Assembly (NCBI GenBank): GCA_910575585.1
Contig: CAJTGF010000019.1
Coordinates: 1 to 64,000, forward strand
Direction: 5' to 3'
Length of the DNA: 64,000 bases
Source: Clostridiaceae bacterium
GTDB taxonomy: Bacteria > Bacillota > Clostridia > Lachnospirales > Lachnospiraceae
Shown: one piece after another, positions 44,794 through 54,482 of the stretch
How positions within the stretch are numbered: the stretch's first letter is position 1
How the letters are laid out: every line of letters begins with the position of its first letter
The notes under the pieces: generated by a model
Told to the model about the DNA's origin: nothing
The model's input: the letters and a program-made list of their open reading frames with translations, nothing else
Database searches by the model: none
Made by a program: the position numbers and the translations under genes

Positions 44794-45735
44794 ATGTATT
44801 TTAATACCGATAAACGGACCCCAAAGCTGCATGAGGACGATCTGAACCGATTTCTATCGCTTTTAACGTTCCGGATCCGTAGCGTAGGCTTTTGGCGCAG
44901 CAACCGGGACACACAGGCCAATTATACATCGGACGACATTGAATTTGTCTATTACACCAAGGGCGGCAGCCACAGCATAATCAATAACACCGAATACCAA
45001 TGCTCGGCGGGAGATCTGATGATTCTCCCGCCGGCCTCCCTGGTGACCTCAATCAACCGCAATTATGAGCAGTACGAATATCTGTATATCCATTTCAATG
45101 TAAAGCCCTACCATCTGGAGTCGCTTTTTGTGGAGCATTTAATCCACAAGACACATGTGCTGTCCATTGAGGAAGAAAAGAATCCGGAACTTGCATGGGT
45201 TTTACATGCGATTATGAGAGAGATCCGCTCAGCAAAAAAGGGCTACCAGAGCGTCATTGACGGGTGCCTGCGCAATCTCTGCGTATATGTTTTGCGGTTG
45301 CAGGATTTCCGGCAGACCTGGGATCAGAGCGCCCCGGGGCTGCAGGCCAGACGGCAGTTTGTCTCCGATGTGGTAAAGATGATCTCTCTGAATCTGGACC
45401 AGCCTCTGAAAACCAGCCAGCTGGCCAGGCAGTTCCATGTCAGCGAAAGCTATCTGTACAAAAGCTTTGTGAGCCAGCTGCAGCTTTCCCCTCAGCAGTA
45501 TATAAAACAGAAGCGTCTGACCTTCGCCCTTCAGGCGCTGCGTTCGGGGGACTATACCGTGAGCGAGGTGGCGCAGATGGTAGGCTTTCATTCCGTGCAA
45601 GCCTTTTGCAGCGATATCAGACAGCGTACCGGCATGACGCCCAGGCAGATTGCGAGAGAGGCGGCACAGGAGTGTTTACAGGGAAAAAGGAAAGAGGAAA
45701 TCGGCTGCTCAATGAATGAGCAGCCGACCTCCTGA
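44794..45735 (+). CDS. AraC-family transcriptional regulator
   Basis: 313 aa from ATG 44794 (the frame is open further upstream to 44668; the true start is uncertain as no strong site is seen). N-terminal cupin sensor (FVYYTKGGSHSIINNTEYQCSAGDLMILPP, about 50-80) and C-terminal double helix-turn-helix (LKTSQLARQFHVSESYLYKSF ... YTVSEVAQMVGFHSVQAFCSDIRQRTGMTP). Convergent with the FAD lipoprotein gene at 45772. Likely activates a sugar-use operon, target unknown. Confidence 0.9.
   Translation: MYFNTDKRTPKLHEDDLNRFLSLLTFRIRSVGFWRSNRDTQANYTSDDIEFVYYTKGGSHSIINNTEYQCSAGDLMILPPASLVTSINRNYEQYEYLYIHFNVKPYHLESLFVEHLIHKTHVLSIEEEKNPELAWVLHAIMREIRSAKKGYQSVIDGCLRNLCVYVLRLQDFRQTWDQSAPGLQARRQFVSDVVKMISLNLDQPLKTSQLARQFHVSESYLYKSFVSQLQLSPQQYIKQKRLTFALQALRSGDYTVSEVAQMVGFHSVQAFCSDIRQRTGMTPRQIAREAAQECLQGKRKEEIGCSMNEQPTS
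45701..45726. terminator. Hairpin between convergent genes
   Basis: TCGGCTGCTC / GAGCAGCCGA stem with a short loop, inside the last codons of the AraC gene and 45 bp from the stop of the convergent FAD gene. Confidence 0.65.
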
Positions 45736-45771
45736 CGGGATCACATATTGCCTGGCAGCCGTTCCCGGATT

Positions 45772-47355
45772 TTATTTTATATAGCCTGCCGCGCCGGCGC
45801 CGGCGATCCGGCCCCAGGTAAAGCAGTTGGACAGCGTGAAGCCCATATAGGCCGAGTTGGCGCCGGCTTCGCCGGCTACAAACAAGCCGGGGATGACGCT
45901 GCCGTCCGCCCGCAGAACCTCGGCGTTGACATTGCGGGCAATGCCGCCGTAGGTGATGATTTCACAAGGCACGACGGCCACGGCGACATAGGGAGCCTCA
46001 AGGGGCAGCATCGGCTGTGACTCGGCCCAGCTGCCGGCGCCGCGGTTGAATTCCGGATCGTTTCCGGAGGCGGCATAGCCGTTATAGGAGTCGATCGTAG
46101 CCTTCAGCGTCTCGGCGTCCAGCTCCATCAGCCCGGCCAGCTCTTCGACGGTGTCTGCCTTGAGGAATTCCATTTCCCCACCGCGGGTAACGCCCAGCTC
46201 AGCAAGCGTTGCCTCATCGGAGATTGCCCAGACGTAGTCGCTATCTGTCTTGGTCATCTCATTAAAGATGGGACGATTCAGCTCCTGCGTCATGTAGCCG
46301 CCGGATTTTTCATTGACGAAACGAACGGCGTTGGTATTTACCAGCACCAGGTTCGGGGCGCCGATGAAACGGGAGACATTGGCGGAATTGGAATTTCCGT
46401 TGTGGTTGGCCATGATTTCGTAGTCCTTTAACACGGCCATCAGGTGATTGGTGTGCGTCAGGGCCGCGCCGACATTGTTGGCCATGATGATGCCGTCGCC
46501 GGTAGCAGCCGGATGTCCGATACCGAAAGTACCTGCCATCTCAGGATCAAGCAAGCCGGTCAGCTCAGGATTGTAGGCATAGCCGCCGGTAGCGATGATG
46601 ACGGCCTTTGTGTCAATGAGGATCTCCTTCCCGCCCTGCTGGGCCACTACGCCGGCCACGCTGCCGTCTTCGTTCATAATCAGACGGGTTCCGCGGGTCT
46701 CCAGCATCAGATTGACGCCGGCTTCTTCCAGGGCAGCCTCAAAGGGGGCTTTCAAAGCCATTCCGCCCTTTGCTTCTTCGCTGCCCATGACATGCATCAT
46801 CTGCAGAGGGCCATAGCCTACGAGAATGTTATCGGTAAACGGCACCTCCAGGCGCTCCATGAGCCAGTCGATGGTATGGCCGGCGTTCTCCACGGTGATT
46901 TTGGTCAGTTCCGGATCCAGGCGGTAGAGAGCATTAGTCATCAGATTATCATACATCTGATCATAGGTCAGCTCAATGTTCTGTTCTTTCTGCAACGCAG
47001 TGTCATATCCGGCGATCATGCCCTGAGATATGAAGGTGGTGCCGCCGATGGACGCCATCTTCTCCAAGAGAACAATGTTTTCAACGCCGTTGTCCGCGGC
47101 TTCTACGGCAGCGGACAGTCCGGCGCCGCCTGCGCCGATAACGACCAGGTCTGCAGACATGTCTGCGGCTGTTAGCGCCGTTTCCGCGGCGGGAGCCGTT
47201 GGTTCTGCATTTGCCTCTGCGGTCGTTTCCGCCGTGGTGGTTACAGCCGCCGTCGTCTCAGCGGGCGCCGTCGTAGTCGAGGCGTTCTGCGAGCAGCCCG
47301 ACAGACAGCCCAGAGAGAGAGACAGTGTGCATAAAAACATGGTAATTCTTTTCAT
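45772..47355 (-). CDS. FAD-dependent fumarate reductase-like lipoprotein
   Basis: 527 aa. Lipoprotein signal with lipobox LSGC (about 18-21), a Thr/Ala-rich linker (about 25-65), then FAD_binding_2: LVVIGAGGAGLSAAVEAADNG (about 70-90), GGTTFISQGMIAG, VIIATGGYAYNPE and the C-terminal GLFVAGEAGANSAYMGFTLSNCF. It lacks the FMN-binding domain seen in the 10140 protein. Probably an extracytoplasmic flavin reductase using an organic electron acceptor, fed by separate FMN-bearing proteins. Start ATG 47355 follows AGGAGG. Confidence 0.88.
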   Translation of the reverse strand: MKRITMFLCTLSLSLGCLSGCSQNASTTTAPAETTAAVTTTAETTAEANAEPTAPAAETALTAADMSADLVVIGAGGAGLSAAVEAADNGVENIVLLEKMASIGGTTFISQGMIAGYDTALQKEQNIELTYDQMYDNLMTNALYRLDPELTKITVENAGHTIDWLMERLEVPFTDNILVGYGPLQMMHVMGSEEAKGGMALKAPFEAALEEAGVNLMLETRGTRLIMNEDGSVAGVVAQQGGKEILIDTKAVIIATGGYAYNPELTGLLDPEMAGTFGIGHPAATGDGIIMANNVGAALTHTNHLMAVLKDYEIMANHNGNSNSANVSRFIGAPNLVLVNTNAVRFVNEKSGGYMTQELNRPIFNEMTKTDSDYVWAISDEATLAELGVTRGGEMEFLKADTVEELAGLMELDAETLKATIDSYNGYAASGNDPEFNRGAGSWAESQPMLPLEAPYVAVAVVPCEIITYGGIARNVNAEVLRADGSVIPGLFVAGEAGANSAYMGFTLSNCFTWGRIAGAGAAGYIK

Positions 47356-47669
47356 TCTTTCCTCCTGTTTGTGAACATTTTCTATGTTACGCTATCAATC
47401 ATAACAGAAAAAACGCAGAATAAGTTAATGAAAACAGTATGGTATGGAATGAAATCCGTCTATATTGAGGGGAAAATCACAAACCCTGAATGCAGCAATG
47501 ATCTGCTGTAAATAGGGCCGAAGCTGCCGATATGTGTCAGCAAATCTCTACAGCATCATTCAGTACCGGGTTGTCCCATTATCCATACAATGCGGAATTT
47601 GGCAGGGATCTTGTATATTGAAGAAATTCCGACAACCCATACCGGTTACAAAACCCATGGAAACCCCCG
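47356..47669. other. Intergenic, no gene seen
   Basis: 314 bp between the FAD lipoprotein start and the AraC stop. It should hold the lipoprotein promoter (a TATGAT-like -10 on the minus strand near 47398), but no clear -35. No conserved feature otherwise. Confidence 0.4.
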
Positions 47670-48386
47670 TCACGCCTGCGCATCTGATAACGCCGTGTTC
47701 ATCCGAAACTGCGAAGGGGTCATTCCCGTGATCTGACGGAAACATTTTGCAAAATGGCTCTGAGAGCAAAAGCCCAGAACGCTCCAGATCTCATTCATGC
47801 AATAGGTCTTCTTTGACAGCATAAGCCTGGCAAAATCAATTTTCTCCCTCATGATCCACCCATGGACCGTCTCTCCCGTTTCCTTTTTTATGGTGTGCGA
47901 GAGATGGCTTTTGCTGATGCACAGGGCGTCCGCAATATCCTCAATGCTTAAAGATTCGCAAATATGGGATTTTATGTACTTCCGAAATTTCATAAAAATC
48001 GGAGATGAGGTATCATCATAAATGGTTTTATTGATAAGTCCTGCAAAATCCATCAAATACTCTTCACTGAGCTTTACCAGCATCCAGGGGGTAGATGCCT
48101 CCTGCGAACGGATAAAACATGCTTCAAAAGCCTTATCTACCGCCGCGTTGGGCACATCCACCTTCTCCGCGATTTTCACGGCCTCCACCCAGACCACCAT
48201 GCATACCCTAAGGGCATACGCCCTGTCCTCCATAAAGATCCGGCTGCACAGCGCCCTTTTTTCCTCCTCATCACAGTAGTCCCGGATAATGTCCCCTCTG
48301 CCCTGCCGAACGCACTCCAGCCAGAAATGAAATATATTGTTGTCAAAATCAAAGTAAGCCGGTACATGAATTCCGAAATTTTCCAT
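47670..48386 (-). CDS. AraC-family regulator (second)
   Basis: 238 aa from ATG 48386 (AGAGGTG upstream). N-terminal helical domain without a cupin pattern; C-terminal helix-turn-helix pair (LSIEDIADALCISKSHLSHTIKKETGETV ... YCMNEIWSVLGFCSQSHFAKCFRQITGMTPSQFR). Divergent from the LacI-type gene at 48686, sharing a 299-bp control region. Confidence 0.88.
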   Translation of the reverse strand: MENFGIHVPAYFDFDNNIFHFWLECVRQGRGDIIRDYCDEEEKRALCSRIFMEDRAYALRVCMVVWVEAVKIAEKVDVPNAAVDKAFEACFIRSQEASTPWMLVKLSEEYLMDFAGLINKTIYDDTSSPIFMKFRKYIKSHICESLSIEDIADALCISKSHLSHTIKKETGETVHGWIMREKIDFARLMLSKKTYCMNEIWSVLGFCSQSHFAKCFRQITGMTPSQFRMNTALSDAQA

Positions 48387-48464
48387 GGAAACACCTCTTG
48401 TAAAAACCATGCTATTTTGTCTGCCGCTTCCAAATTTCTCATATGTAACTATTTTATATTTACT

Positions 48465-48529
48465 TTTGCACAACACAATATATCATTTATCACAAATTAA
48501 GTCAATATATTTTCTCTATTTGCACATTT
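48465..48529. promoter_or_regulatory. Two TTTGCACAAA-like operator motifs
   Basis: TTTTGCACAACA (48465) and ATTTGCACATTT (48518) lie between the divergent AraC and LacI genes. The same decamer (as TTTGTGCAAA) recurs three times upstream of the sugar importer at 54483-54780. Confidence 0.5.
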
Positions 48530-48685
48530 TTTTTGTTTGTATTTTACAAATGAATCATTTCTTTACATTTTAAATATACCTGCTGACAAATATTACCCGC
48601 CCTCTGAACTTTTATATTTGACGCATTTCAAACAGTACCTTATAATAATCGTAAATCTTTGCTTCTTGAAGAAAGGGAACACACT

Positions 48686-49765
48686 ATGGCAGACAGGATT
48701 ACCATACAAGACATCGCCGATGCTCTGGGCATTTCCCGGAACACCGTCTCCAAAGCCATCAACAATACGGGCATCCTGGCAGATGCCACCAGAGAGAAAG
48801 TTTTAAAAAAAGCCGCTGAAATGGGATATAAACAATTTTCTTACTTTACCGCCGCCGATCTGGACAAACGGGAGCTTTTCGTCCCCGATTCCTCCAAAAA
48901 AGGAGAGATCGTCCTCCTCACTACGGTTTTCTGGGGAAAAACCTACTTTATATCCTCCATCATAGACGTATTTCAAAAAGAGCTGTCCCGCCTGGGCTAC
49001 AGCCTTGTCATGCACCGGATCCAGGACCATGAAATCGACAACCTGAAACTGCCTGATTCCCTTGATCCGAAAAAAATCGCCGGCATCATCTGCTTTGAAA
49101 TGTTTCATCACAGCTATTGCCAAATGATATGCGGCCTGGATTTGCCCGTTCTTTTTGTGGACGCACCCGCCGGTTGTGTGGACAGCCCCCTGAAGGCGGA
49201 CCGGCTCTTTCCCGATAATCAGTCGGATATTTGTGCATTTGTAGCAGAAATGGTCCGCAGAAACAAAAAAAAGATCGGTTTTGTGGGAGAATACCTCCAC
49301 TGCCAGTCTTTCTTTGAGCGGTATGCGGGATACCGGTCCGCCATGCTCCTTTCCGGCCTTCCGGTGACGGAAGAATACTGCATCCTGGGCAACAAAAAAG
49401 GCGTCAAAAATCCCGGCTCCTCCGATTATCAGGAGTACTTAACCGAGCAGCTCCTGCATATGAACAGCCTTCCGGAGGTGTTTATATGCGCCAATGATTT
49501 TGTAGCTGTGGATTTCATGCAGGTACTGAAAAAAGCGGGCATTACGGTCCCCCGGGACGTTTACCTGTGCGGTTTTGACGACTCGTCAGAATCCCGGATG
49601 ATAACTCCCACCCTGACCACCATCCACATATACAGCGAAACCATGGGCCTTACCGCCGTCCATCTGCTCACGTCCCGGATCAAAGATCCCTCCATAAAAT
49701 TCCGCACGGTCCATACGCAGACCGGTCTGATCTACAGGGAGTCCACAAAAGACTCCCCTTCCTGA
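48686..49765 (+). CDS. LacI-family transcriptional regulator
   Basis: 359 aa from ATG 48686 (AAAGGGAA upstream). N-terminal helix-turn-helix ITIQDIADALGISRNTVSKAINNTG (5-29) with the hinge, and a periplasmic-binding-type ligand domain (GEIVLLTTVFWGKTYFISSIIDVFQ; VFICANDFVAVDFMQVLKKAG; DVYLCGFDDSSESRMITPTLTTI). Convergent with the GH32 gene. Likely controls the adjacent fructan/sucrose operon. Confidence 0.93.
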   Translation: MADRITIQDIADALGISRNTVSKAINNTGILADATREKVLKKAAEMGYKQFSYFTAADLDKRELFVPDSSKKGEIVLLTTVFWGKTYFISSIIDVFQKELSRLGYSLVMHRIQDHEIDNLKLPDSLDPKKIAGIICFEMFHHSYCQMICGLDLPVLFVDAPAGCVDSPLKADRLFPDNQSDICAFVAEMVRRNKKKIGFVGEYLHCQSFFERYAGYRSAMLLSGLPVTEEYCILGNKKGVKNPGSSDYQEYLTEQLLHMNSLPEVFICANDFVAVDFMQVLKKAGITVPRDVYLCGFDDSSESRMITPTLTTIHIYSETMGLTAVHLLTSRIKDPSIKFRTVHTQTGLIYRESTKDSPS

Positions 49766-49774
49766 CAGCCTGCC

Positions 49775-49806
49775 TTTCCCGGACGCGCCTGGCATGTTCC
49801 GGGAAA
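49775..49806. terminator. Bidirectional hairpin between LacI and GH32 genes
   Basis: TTTCCCGGA / TCCGGGAAA stem in the 48-bp gap between convergent genes. Confidence 0.6.
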
Positions 49807-49813
49807 CCGGCCC

Positions 49814-51301
49814 TTACTTTACTAGATCATACTTAACAATGTCCATGACCACCTGGCCGTCCGCGAAGAACGAAATCCCCTGAGCCGTCAGGTCCGTATA
49901 CATGGTCATGGAAAGCACCTGCTCCCCGTCATTGACAAAGATCTCCGCGCTGAACGAATCCAGAATAATCCGCAGTTTCAGCTTTCCGTTCCGGCTGTTC
50001 ACCAGGCTGCGGCGCTGATGAACGATGGCTCTCCTGGAACCGGAAAATTTCCGGTCAATCTTAAGCACCGATTCATAGGGACGGAAACTTAAGGAAGTCC
50101 TGTACTGCTGATCCTGGGCAAAACGGACCGCAAACTTCTGATAGATATTCTCCTCGTCTCCGGGACGGATCACCAGCTCCATGTCCACCCTGCGTCCCTG
50201 GATCCCCTGTAAGCGGACTTCTCCAGACAGAGACAGATTTCCGTACTCTGTTTTATTCCTTCGCAGGGTCTCTATTTCCCTTACGGGCCTCTGATACAGC
50301 CTTCCGTCTCTGACAGACAGCTCACGGGGCAGACTCATCTGGCCGGACCAGGGCTCCTGGGGCGCGCGGATGCCGCAGGCATCCCAGTTCTGCAGCCAGC
50401 CGATCATGATCCTCCGCCCGTCCAAAGCTTCCACAGTCTGAGCCGCATAGAAATCAATCCCATAGTCAATGGACTGGTCATGTTCTTCCGTAAACACATC
50501 CGTCTCCTGGTCATAATCACCGATAAGACACAAGGTTCCGTTGCCGTTGTGGTATTCAAACCCCTGAGGAAGCATATCCTGGGGACTCACAAGCAGCACC
50601 CATTTCCCGTCCAGCTGAAAAAAATCCGGACATTCCCACATAGTTCCGAAACGGTTGCGGTTGGAGACCAAGACATTCCTGAAATTCCAGTGGAAACCGT
50701 CCGCGCTTGCATACAAAAGGATCTGCCCGCTGCCGTCATCATGGCGGTTTCCCACGACGCACCGGTAGGTATTGTCCTGTGCCTTCCACATTTTGGGATC
50801 TCTGAAATCAAACCTGCTGCCGCCCTTTGGCAGGTCTTTTTCATCCAGCACCGGATTCTGCTCATACTTTTCGTAGTCAATCCCGTCCCCTACGGCGATG
50901 CACTGGGTCTGCACTTCGCAGCTTCCCCCGTCCCTCTGCCGTTCCTTCAGCACGCCTGTATACATCAGCAGGTGTCTTCCGTCCTCAAGGGTAACGGCGC
51001 TTCCCGAAAAGCACCCGTCCCTGTCATAAAATTCATCCGGAGCCAGAGCCGCCGGCAGATACTCCCAGTGGAGCAGGTCTTCGCTCACCGCATGTCCCCA
51101 GTGCATGGGGCCTGTTTGGGAACTGTAGGGATGGTACTGGTAAAACAAATGATATTTTCCCCCATAGACGGAGAAACCGTTGGGATCATTTAACCAGCCA
51201 ATGCGCACGGACAGGTGGAATCCGGGCCTGGCCTCCCGGCTGATGAGTTTTTCGGAAGCCTCCTCATATTTTCGCGCTTCCCGTAATGTCTGACTTATCA
51301 T
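49814..51301 (-). CDS. GH32 beta-fructofuranosidase (sucrose/fructan hydrolase)
   Basis: 495 aa, cytoplasmic (no signal). Catalytic motifs WLNDPNG (nucleophile Asp, about 34-40), FRDPKMW (transition-state stabiliser, about 167) and ECPDFFQL (acid/base Glu, about 219), then a C-terminal beta-sandwich. Hydrolyses terminal beta-fructosides, such as sucrose or short fructo-oligosaccharides imported by the ABC system encoded just upstream. Separated from the permease gene by a terminator-like hairpin, so its expression may be partly uncoupled. Confidence 0.95.
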   Translation of the reverse strand: MISQTLREARKYEEASEKLISREARPGFHLSVRIGWLNDPNGFSVYGGKYHLFYQYHPYSSQTGPMHWGHAVSEDLLHWEYLPAALAPDEFYDRDGCFSGSAVTLEDGRHLLMYTGVLKERQRDGGSCEVQTQCIAVGDGIDYEKYEQNPVLDEKDLPKGGSRFDFRDPKMWKAQDNTYRCVVGNRHDDGSGQILLYASADGFHWNFRNVLVSNRNRFGTMWECPDFFQLDGKWVLLVSPQDMLPQGFEYHNGNGTLCLIGDYDQETDVFTEEHDQSIDYGIDFYAAQTVEALDGRRIMIGWLQNWDACGIRAPQEPWSGQMSLPRELSVRDGRLYQRPVREIETLRRNKTEYGNLSLSGEVRLQGIQGRRVDMELVIRPGDEENIYQKFAVRFAQDQQYRTSLSFRPYESVLKIDRKFSGSRRAIVHQRRSLVNSRNGKLKLRIILDSFSAEIFVNDGEQVLSMTMYTDLTAQGISFFADGQVVMDIVKYDLVK

Positions 51302-51325
51302 GAAAAACCTCCGTTTTTAAAATGC

Positions 51326-51358
51326 GCAATGAGACCGGCTCTCATCCAGTCTCATTGC
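51326..51358 (-). terminator. Hairpin between the importer and GH32 genes
   Basis: GCAATGAGAC / GTCTCATTGC stem followed on the minus strand by GCATTTTAAAAA, 26 bp after the permease stop and 25 bp before the GH32 start. Confidence 0.7.
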
Positions 51359-51383
51359 TTTTATACCTTTAAATCGTTACCGT

Positions 51384-52241
51384 TTATTTTACTGCTCCTG
51401 ATGTTACGCCGTCTACAATATAGCGCTGCAGCAGAAGATACAAGATCAGGATAGGCAACATGGCCAGCAGCAGCGCCGCCATCACCAGACCGATATCCGT
51501 GGAATACGTCCCGTAAAACACCTGGGTGGCAATGGGGATGGTGTACAGCTCCTTTTTGGCCAGCACAAGGCTGGGAAGGAGGTAGTCATTCCAGAAACCC
51601 ATAGCGTCAATGATGGCCACTGTGGCGATGGTTGATTTCAGCAGAGGAAACACGATCATCCAGTAAGTCTGCCAGCGAGTGCAGCCGTCAATGGTAGCCG
51701 CCTCCTCAAGGGCCACAGGCACGTTGGTTTTGATGGCTCCGTGGAACATAAAGGTGGCCATGGAAAGAGAAAATCCCACATGCATAAAGATCAGCGTGGC
51801 TCTGTGGTTAAGGACTCCCAGAATACCTCCGTACAGGGATACCATGGGGATCATCAGCACCTGGAAGGGGATCACCATAGAAGCGATCATCATTCCCAGC
51901 AGCGCGCCGCAGGCTTTCCAGTTATTCCGCACGATGACAAAGGCGGTCATGGAGGAGAACAAAATGGTAAGCGCCGTGGAACAGATGGTAATAAAGGCGG
52001 AATTAATGAACGAACGCCCAAAATTCATTTTCTTCATAGCCTCCGGGAAGTTTCCCAGGGTAAATCCGTGGGCTCCCACCAAAGCCAGGGGATTTGACGT
52101 AATATCAGCCTTCGACTTAAATACATTGATCACCACCAGGACAAAAGGAAAGATAAAACACACAAACAGTACGATGAGCAGTGTAATCTTGATGGCATGA
52201 TTAATCTTTTTATTCCGTGCAGCTTGTTCATTTGCGTTCAT
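51384..52241 (-). CDS. Sugar ABC importer permease (MalG type)
   Basis: 285 aa, six membrane helices, with the EAA loop EEAATIDGCTRWQTYWMIVFPLLKS (about 180-205) that contacts the shared MsmX-type ATPase; no ATPase is encoded here, as is common. Overlaps the preceding permease by 1 bp. With the GH32 enzyme this points to fructo-oligosaccharide uptake. Confidence 0.92.
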   Translation of the reverse strand: MNANEQAARNKKINHAIKITLLIVLFVCFIFPFVLVVINVFKSKADITSNPLALVGAHGFTLGNFPEAMKKMNFGRSFINSAFITICSTALTILFSSMTAFVIVRNNWKACGALLGMMIASMVIPFQVLMIPMVSLYGGILGVLNHRATLIFMHVGFSLSMATFMFHGAIKTNVPVALEEAATIDGCTRWQTYWMIVFPLLKSTIATVAIIDAMGFWNDYLLPSLVLAKKELYTIPIATQVFYGTYSTDIGLVMAALLLAMLPILILYLLLQRYIVDGVTSGAVK

Positions 52242-53122
52242 TATGCCGACACCTCCCCTTTCTTACCTACATATACCTGAAGCACGCCCACTACCGCGCA
52301 GACTACAAACAGGATCAGCGCTTCCGCCTGGCCCACTCCGAAATTCTTATAAGTAAATGCCTGATTATACACATGCATGGCCGCCATCACCGAACTGTTA
52401 AAGGGTTCGCCGTTGGTCAGGGAAAGGTTCACATCGTAAACCATAAAGCATCTTGTAACCGTCAGGAACAGGCACTGCACAAACGAAGACATCATCAGGG
52501 GCACCGAAACATACACAATGGACTGCGTATTGGTGCAGCCGTCAATCCTGGCTGCTTCCAGAACGTCCTCCGACACGCTCATAAATCCCGCCACATAAAT
52601 AAGCATCATATAGCCCGCGTACTGCCACACGGAGACAATGATAAGGCACAGCATGGCCCCGCCTGTGGTAGCAAGCCAGGAGGAGGACAAAGGGCCGATG
52701 GACAGGGAAGTCCCCAGGGCCACGAAAGCCCGGTTAAACACAAATTTCCATATGTAACCTAAAACGATGCCGCCGATAAGGTTTGGAGTAAAGAAGCCGG
52801 CCCGGAAAAAGTTCTGCCCTTTAACGCCGCTTGTTACCAAAAACGCAAGGACAAACGCCACCACATTTACCAAAACAACCGCTATGACGGAATACAAAAA
52901 CGTTCTTCCCATAGCCTGCCAGTACGCTCCGTCCGCAAACGTGGCCACATAGTTTGCAAGCCCCACAAAAGGCTTTTCTTTTGATACGCCGTCCCAGCTT
53001 GTGAGTGTCAGGTAAATGCCGTAGATAAACGGCACAATGACCACCGCCACAAAGACGGCCGTTGTCACGCCGGCAAACATAAGAAACTGTTTGCATTTAT
53101 AAGACATCGTATTTGTCTTCAT
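52241..53122 (-). CDS. Sugar ABC importer permease (MalF/UgpA type)
   Basis: 293 aa, six membrane helices. Start FAGVTTAVFVAVVIVPFIYGIYLTLTSWDG, EAA loop EDVLEAARIDGCTNTQSIVYVSVPLM (about 195-220). Partner of the 51384 permease. ATG 53122 follows GGGGGAAAA. Confidence 0.92.
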   Translation of the reverse strand: MKTNTMSYKCKQFLMFAGVTTAVFVAVVIVPFIYGIYLTLTSWDGVSKEKPFVGLANYVATFADGAYWQAMGRTFLYSVIAVVLVNVVAFVLAFLVTSGVKGQNFFRAGFFTPNLIGGIVLGYIWKFVFNRAFVALGTSLSIGPLSSSWLATTGGAMLCLIIVSVWQYAGYMMLIYVAGFMSVSEDVLEAARIDGCTNTQSIVYVSVPLMMSSFVQCLFLTVTRCFMVYDVNLSLTNGEPFNSSVMAAMHVYNQAFTYKNFGVGQAEALILFVVCAVVGVLQVYVGKKGEVSA

Positions 53123-53158
53123 GAACTGTTTTCCCCCTTTGCTTAAACCTTTGCCCCT

Positions 53159-54433
53159 TTATCGCTCCACCGGAGCTGTAGAAGCCCAATACGCTTCCAC
53201 CTCTTTTGCCAGCCCTGCCCGGTCCATCTGACCGGCCAGATACTTCTGGAACGCGGCGCCGCACAAGGAGAAGTGGTCATCCGGCAGATAGTTATAGTTG
53301 TCGATCAGATTTCCTGCATCCGCATACGATTTTACGGACACGGACAAAGGATCCAGTCCTGCCGCCGCAATATTTTTGTAAGCCGGAACAAGAGCGCATT
53401 TTTCTGTGAGGAAAGCATTGCCGGCCTCATCAAATACCAGCCAGTTTAAGAAATCTTTGGCAGCCTGACGCTGTTCTTCCGACGTATTTTCAGAAGAATC
53501 AATAAAGAAATATTTGGAACCGCCGCCTACCAGTTTCTTGTTGCTGCCGTCGGATGTATTCTCCGGAACCGGCATGATACCCATATTTTCAGAGTACTCG
53601 TAAGCGTTGATCATGGACCAGTCCCAGTTCCCGCCAAACATAAAAGCGATCTCGCCTTCCGCCAGCTTCTGTTCCGACACTTCCCGCTCTGCGGCGATGG
53701 CAGAGGAAGCAGCGTAATTATATTTCATCATGGTATCAAAATAATCCATCTTTCCATTCCACTTGGCATTATTGGCCAGGTCGGCAGTGCCCTCATGGAG
53801 AGAAGTGATAAACCCGTCTACATCGTCCTGCATCTCATAAACTTCCGAGAGGAAATGCCCTGCCAGGGACCAGTCCTCTTTCATAATTCCCGTAGGCGTT
53901 TCCATGCCTCCTGCCGCCAGTTTTTCCAAAAGTCCCTGGAAGGCGTCCAGAGTGGCGTAATCCTCCGGATTAAAGGCTTCCCCCGTGATCTTTTCAATGG
54001 CATCCCCATTGTAGATCAGCCCTCTGGCCTCCACGCACACCGGAAAACCCACAACTTTACCTCCTACGGACAGGGCGTAATTGGTATTCTCAACCCATTT
54101 TTCACCGCTTAGATCAATGGCATGGTCCTCTGCCAAGGAATAGACGTCTTTGGCATCCACCATGGACAGCGTGTAAGGGTCGTTGGAAGAATACCTGGTA
54201 GCCAGATGAGCCGCTACCGTGTCATTGGAATAGTAGACTTCCACATTGACGCCGGTGGCTTCGCTGTACTCTTTGGCCATCTCCTCAAACTGAGCCTGAA
54301 CCTCAATTTTGGAATTGAAAATAGTAATGGATACCCCATCACCCTTTTCTTGTGCGCTGTCCGAACCGCCGCATGCCGTAAGGGATGCGGTCATGGCAGC
54401 TGCCAGTGTCGCTGCAAGTAACTTCTTTTTCAT
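53159..54433 (-). CDS. Sugar-binding lipoprotein of the ABC importer
   Basis: 424 aa. Lipoprotein signal MKKKLLAATLAAAMTASLTAC with the lipobox LTAC at 18-21, then a family 1 extracellular solute-binding fold (ITIFNSKIEVQAQFEEMAKEYSEATGVNVEV; GEIAFMFGGNWDW; AAKDFLNWLV). Captures oligosaccharides for the two permeases. Start ATG 54433 follows AGGAGG. Its promoter region contains three copies of TTTGTGCAAA. Confidence 0.93.
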   Translation of the reverse strand: MKKKLLAATLAAAMTASLTACGGSDSAQEKGDGVSITIFNSKIEVQAQFEEMAKEYSEATGVNVEVYYSNDTVAAHLATRYSSNDPYTLSMVDAKDVYSLAEDHAIDLSGEKWVENTNYALSVGGKVVGFPVCVEARGLIYNGDAIEKITGEAFNPEDYATLDAFQGLLEKLAAGGMETPTGIMKEDWSLAGHFLSEVYEMQDDVDGFITSLHEGTADLANNAKWNGKMDYFDTMMKYNYAASSAIAAEREVSEQKLAEGEIAFMFGGNWDWSMINAYEYSENMGIMPVPENTSDGSNKKLVGGGSKYFFIDSSENTSEEQRQAAKDFLNWLVFDEAGNAFLTEKCALVPAYKNIAAAGLDPLSVSVKSYADAGNLIDNYNYLPDDHFSLCGAAFQKYLAGQMDRAGLAKEVEAYWASTAPVER

Positions 54434-54482
54434 ATCGAATCTCCTCCTAATGAAAAATATTGAGTGTCATTTAGGTTCCCAA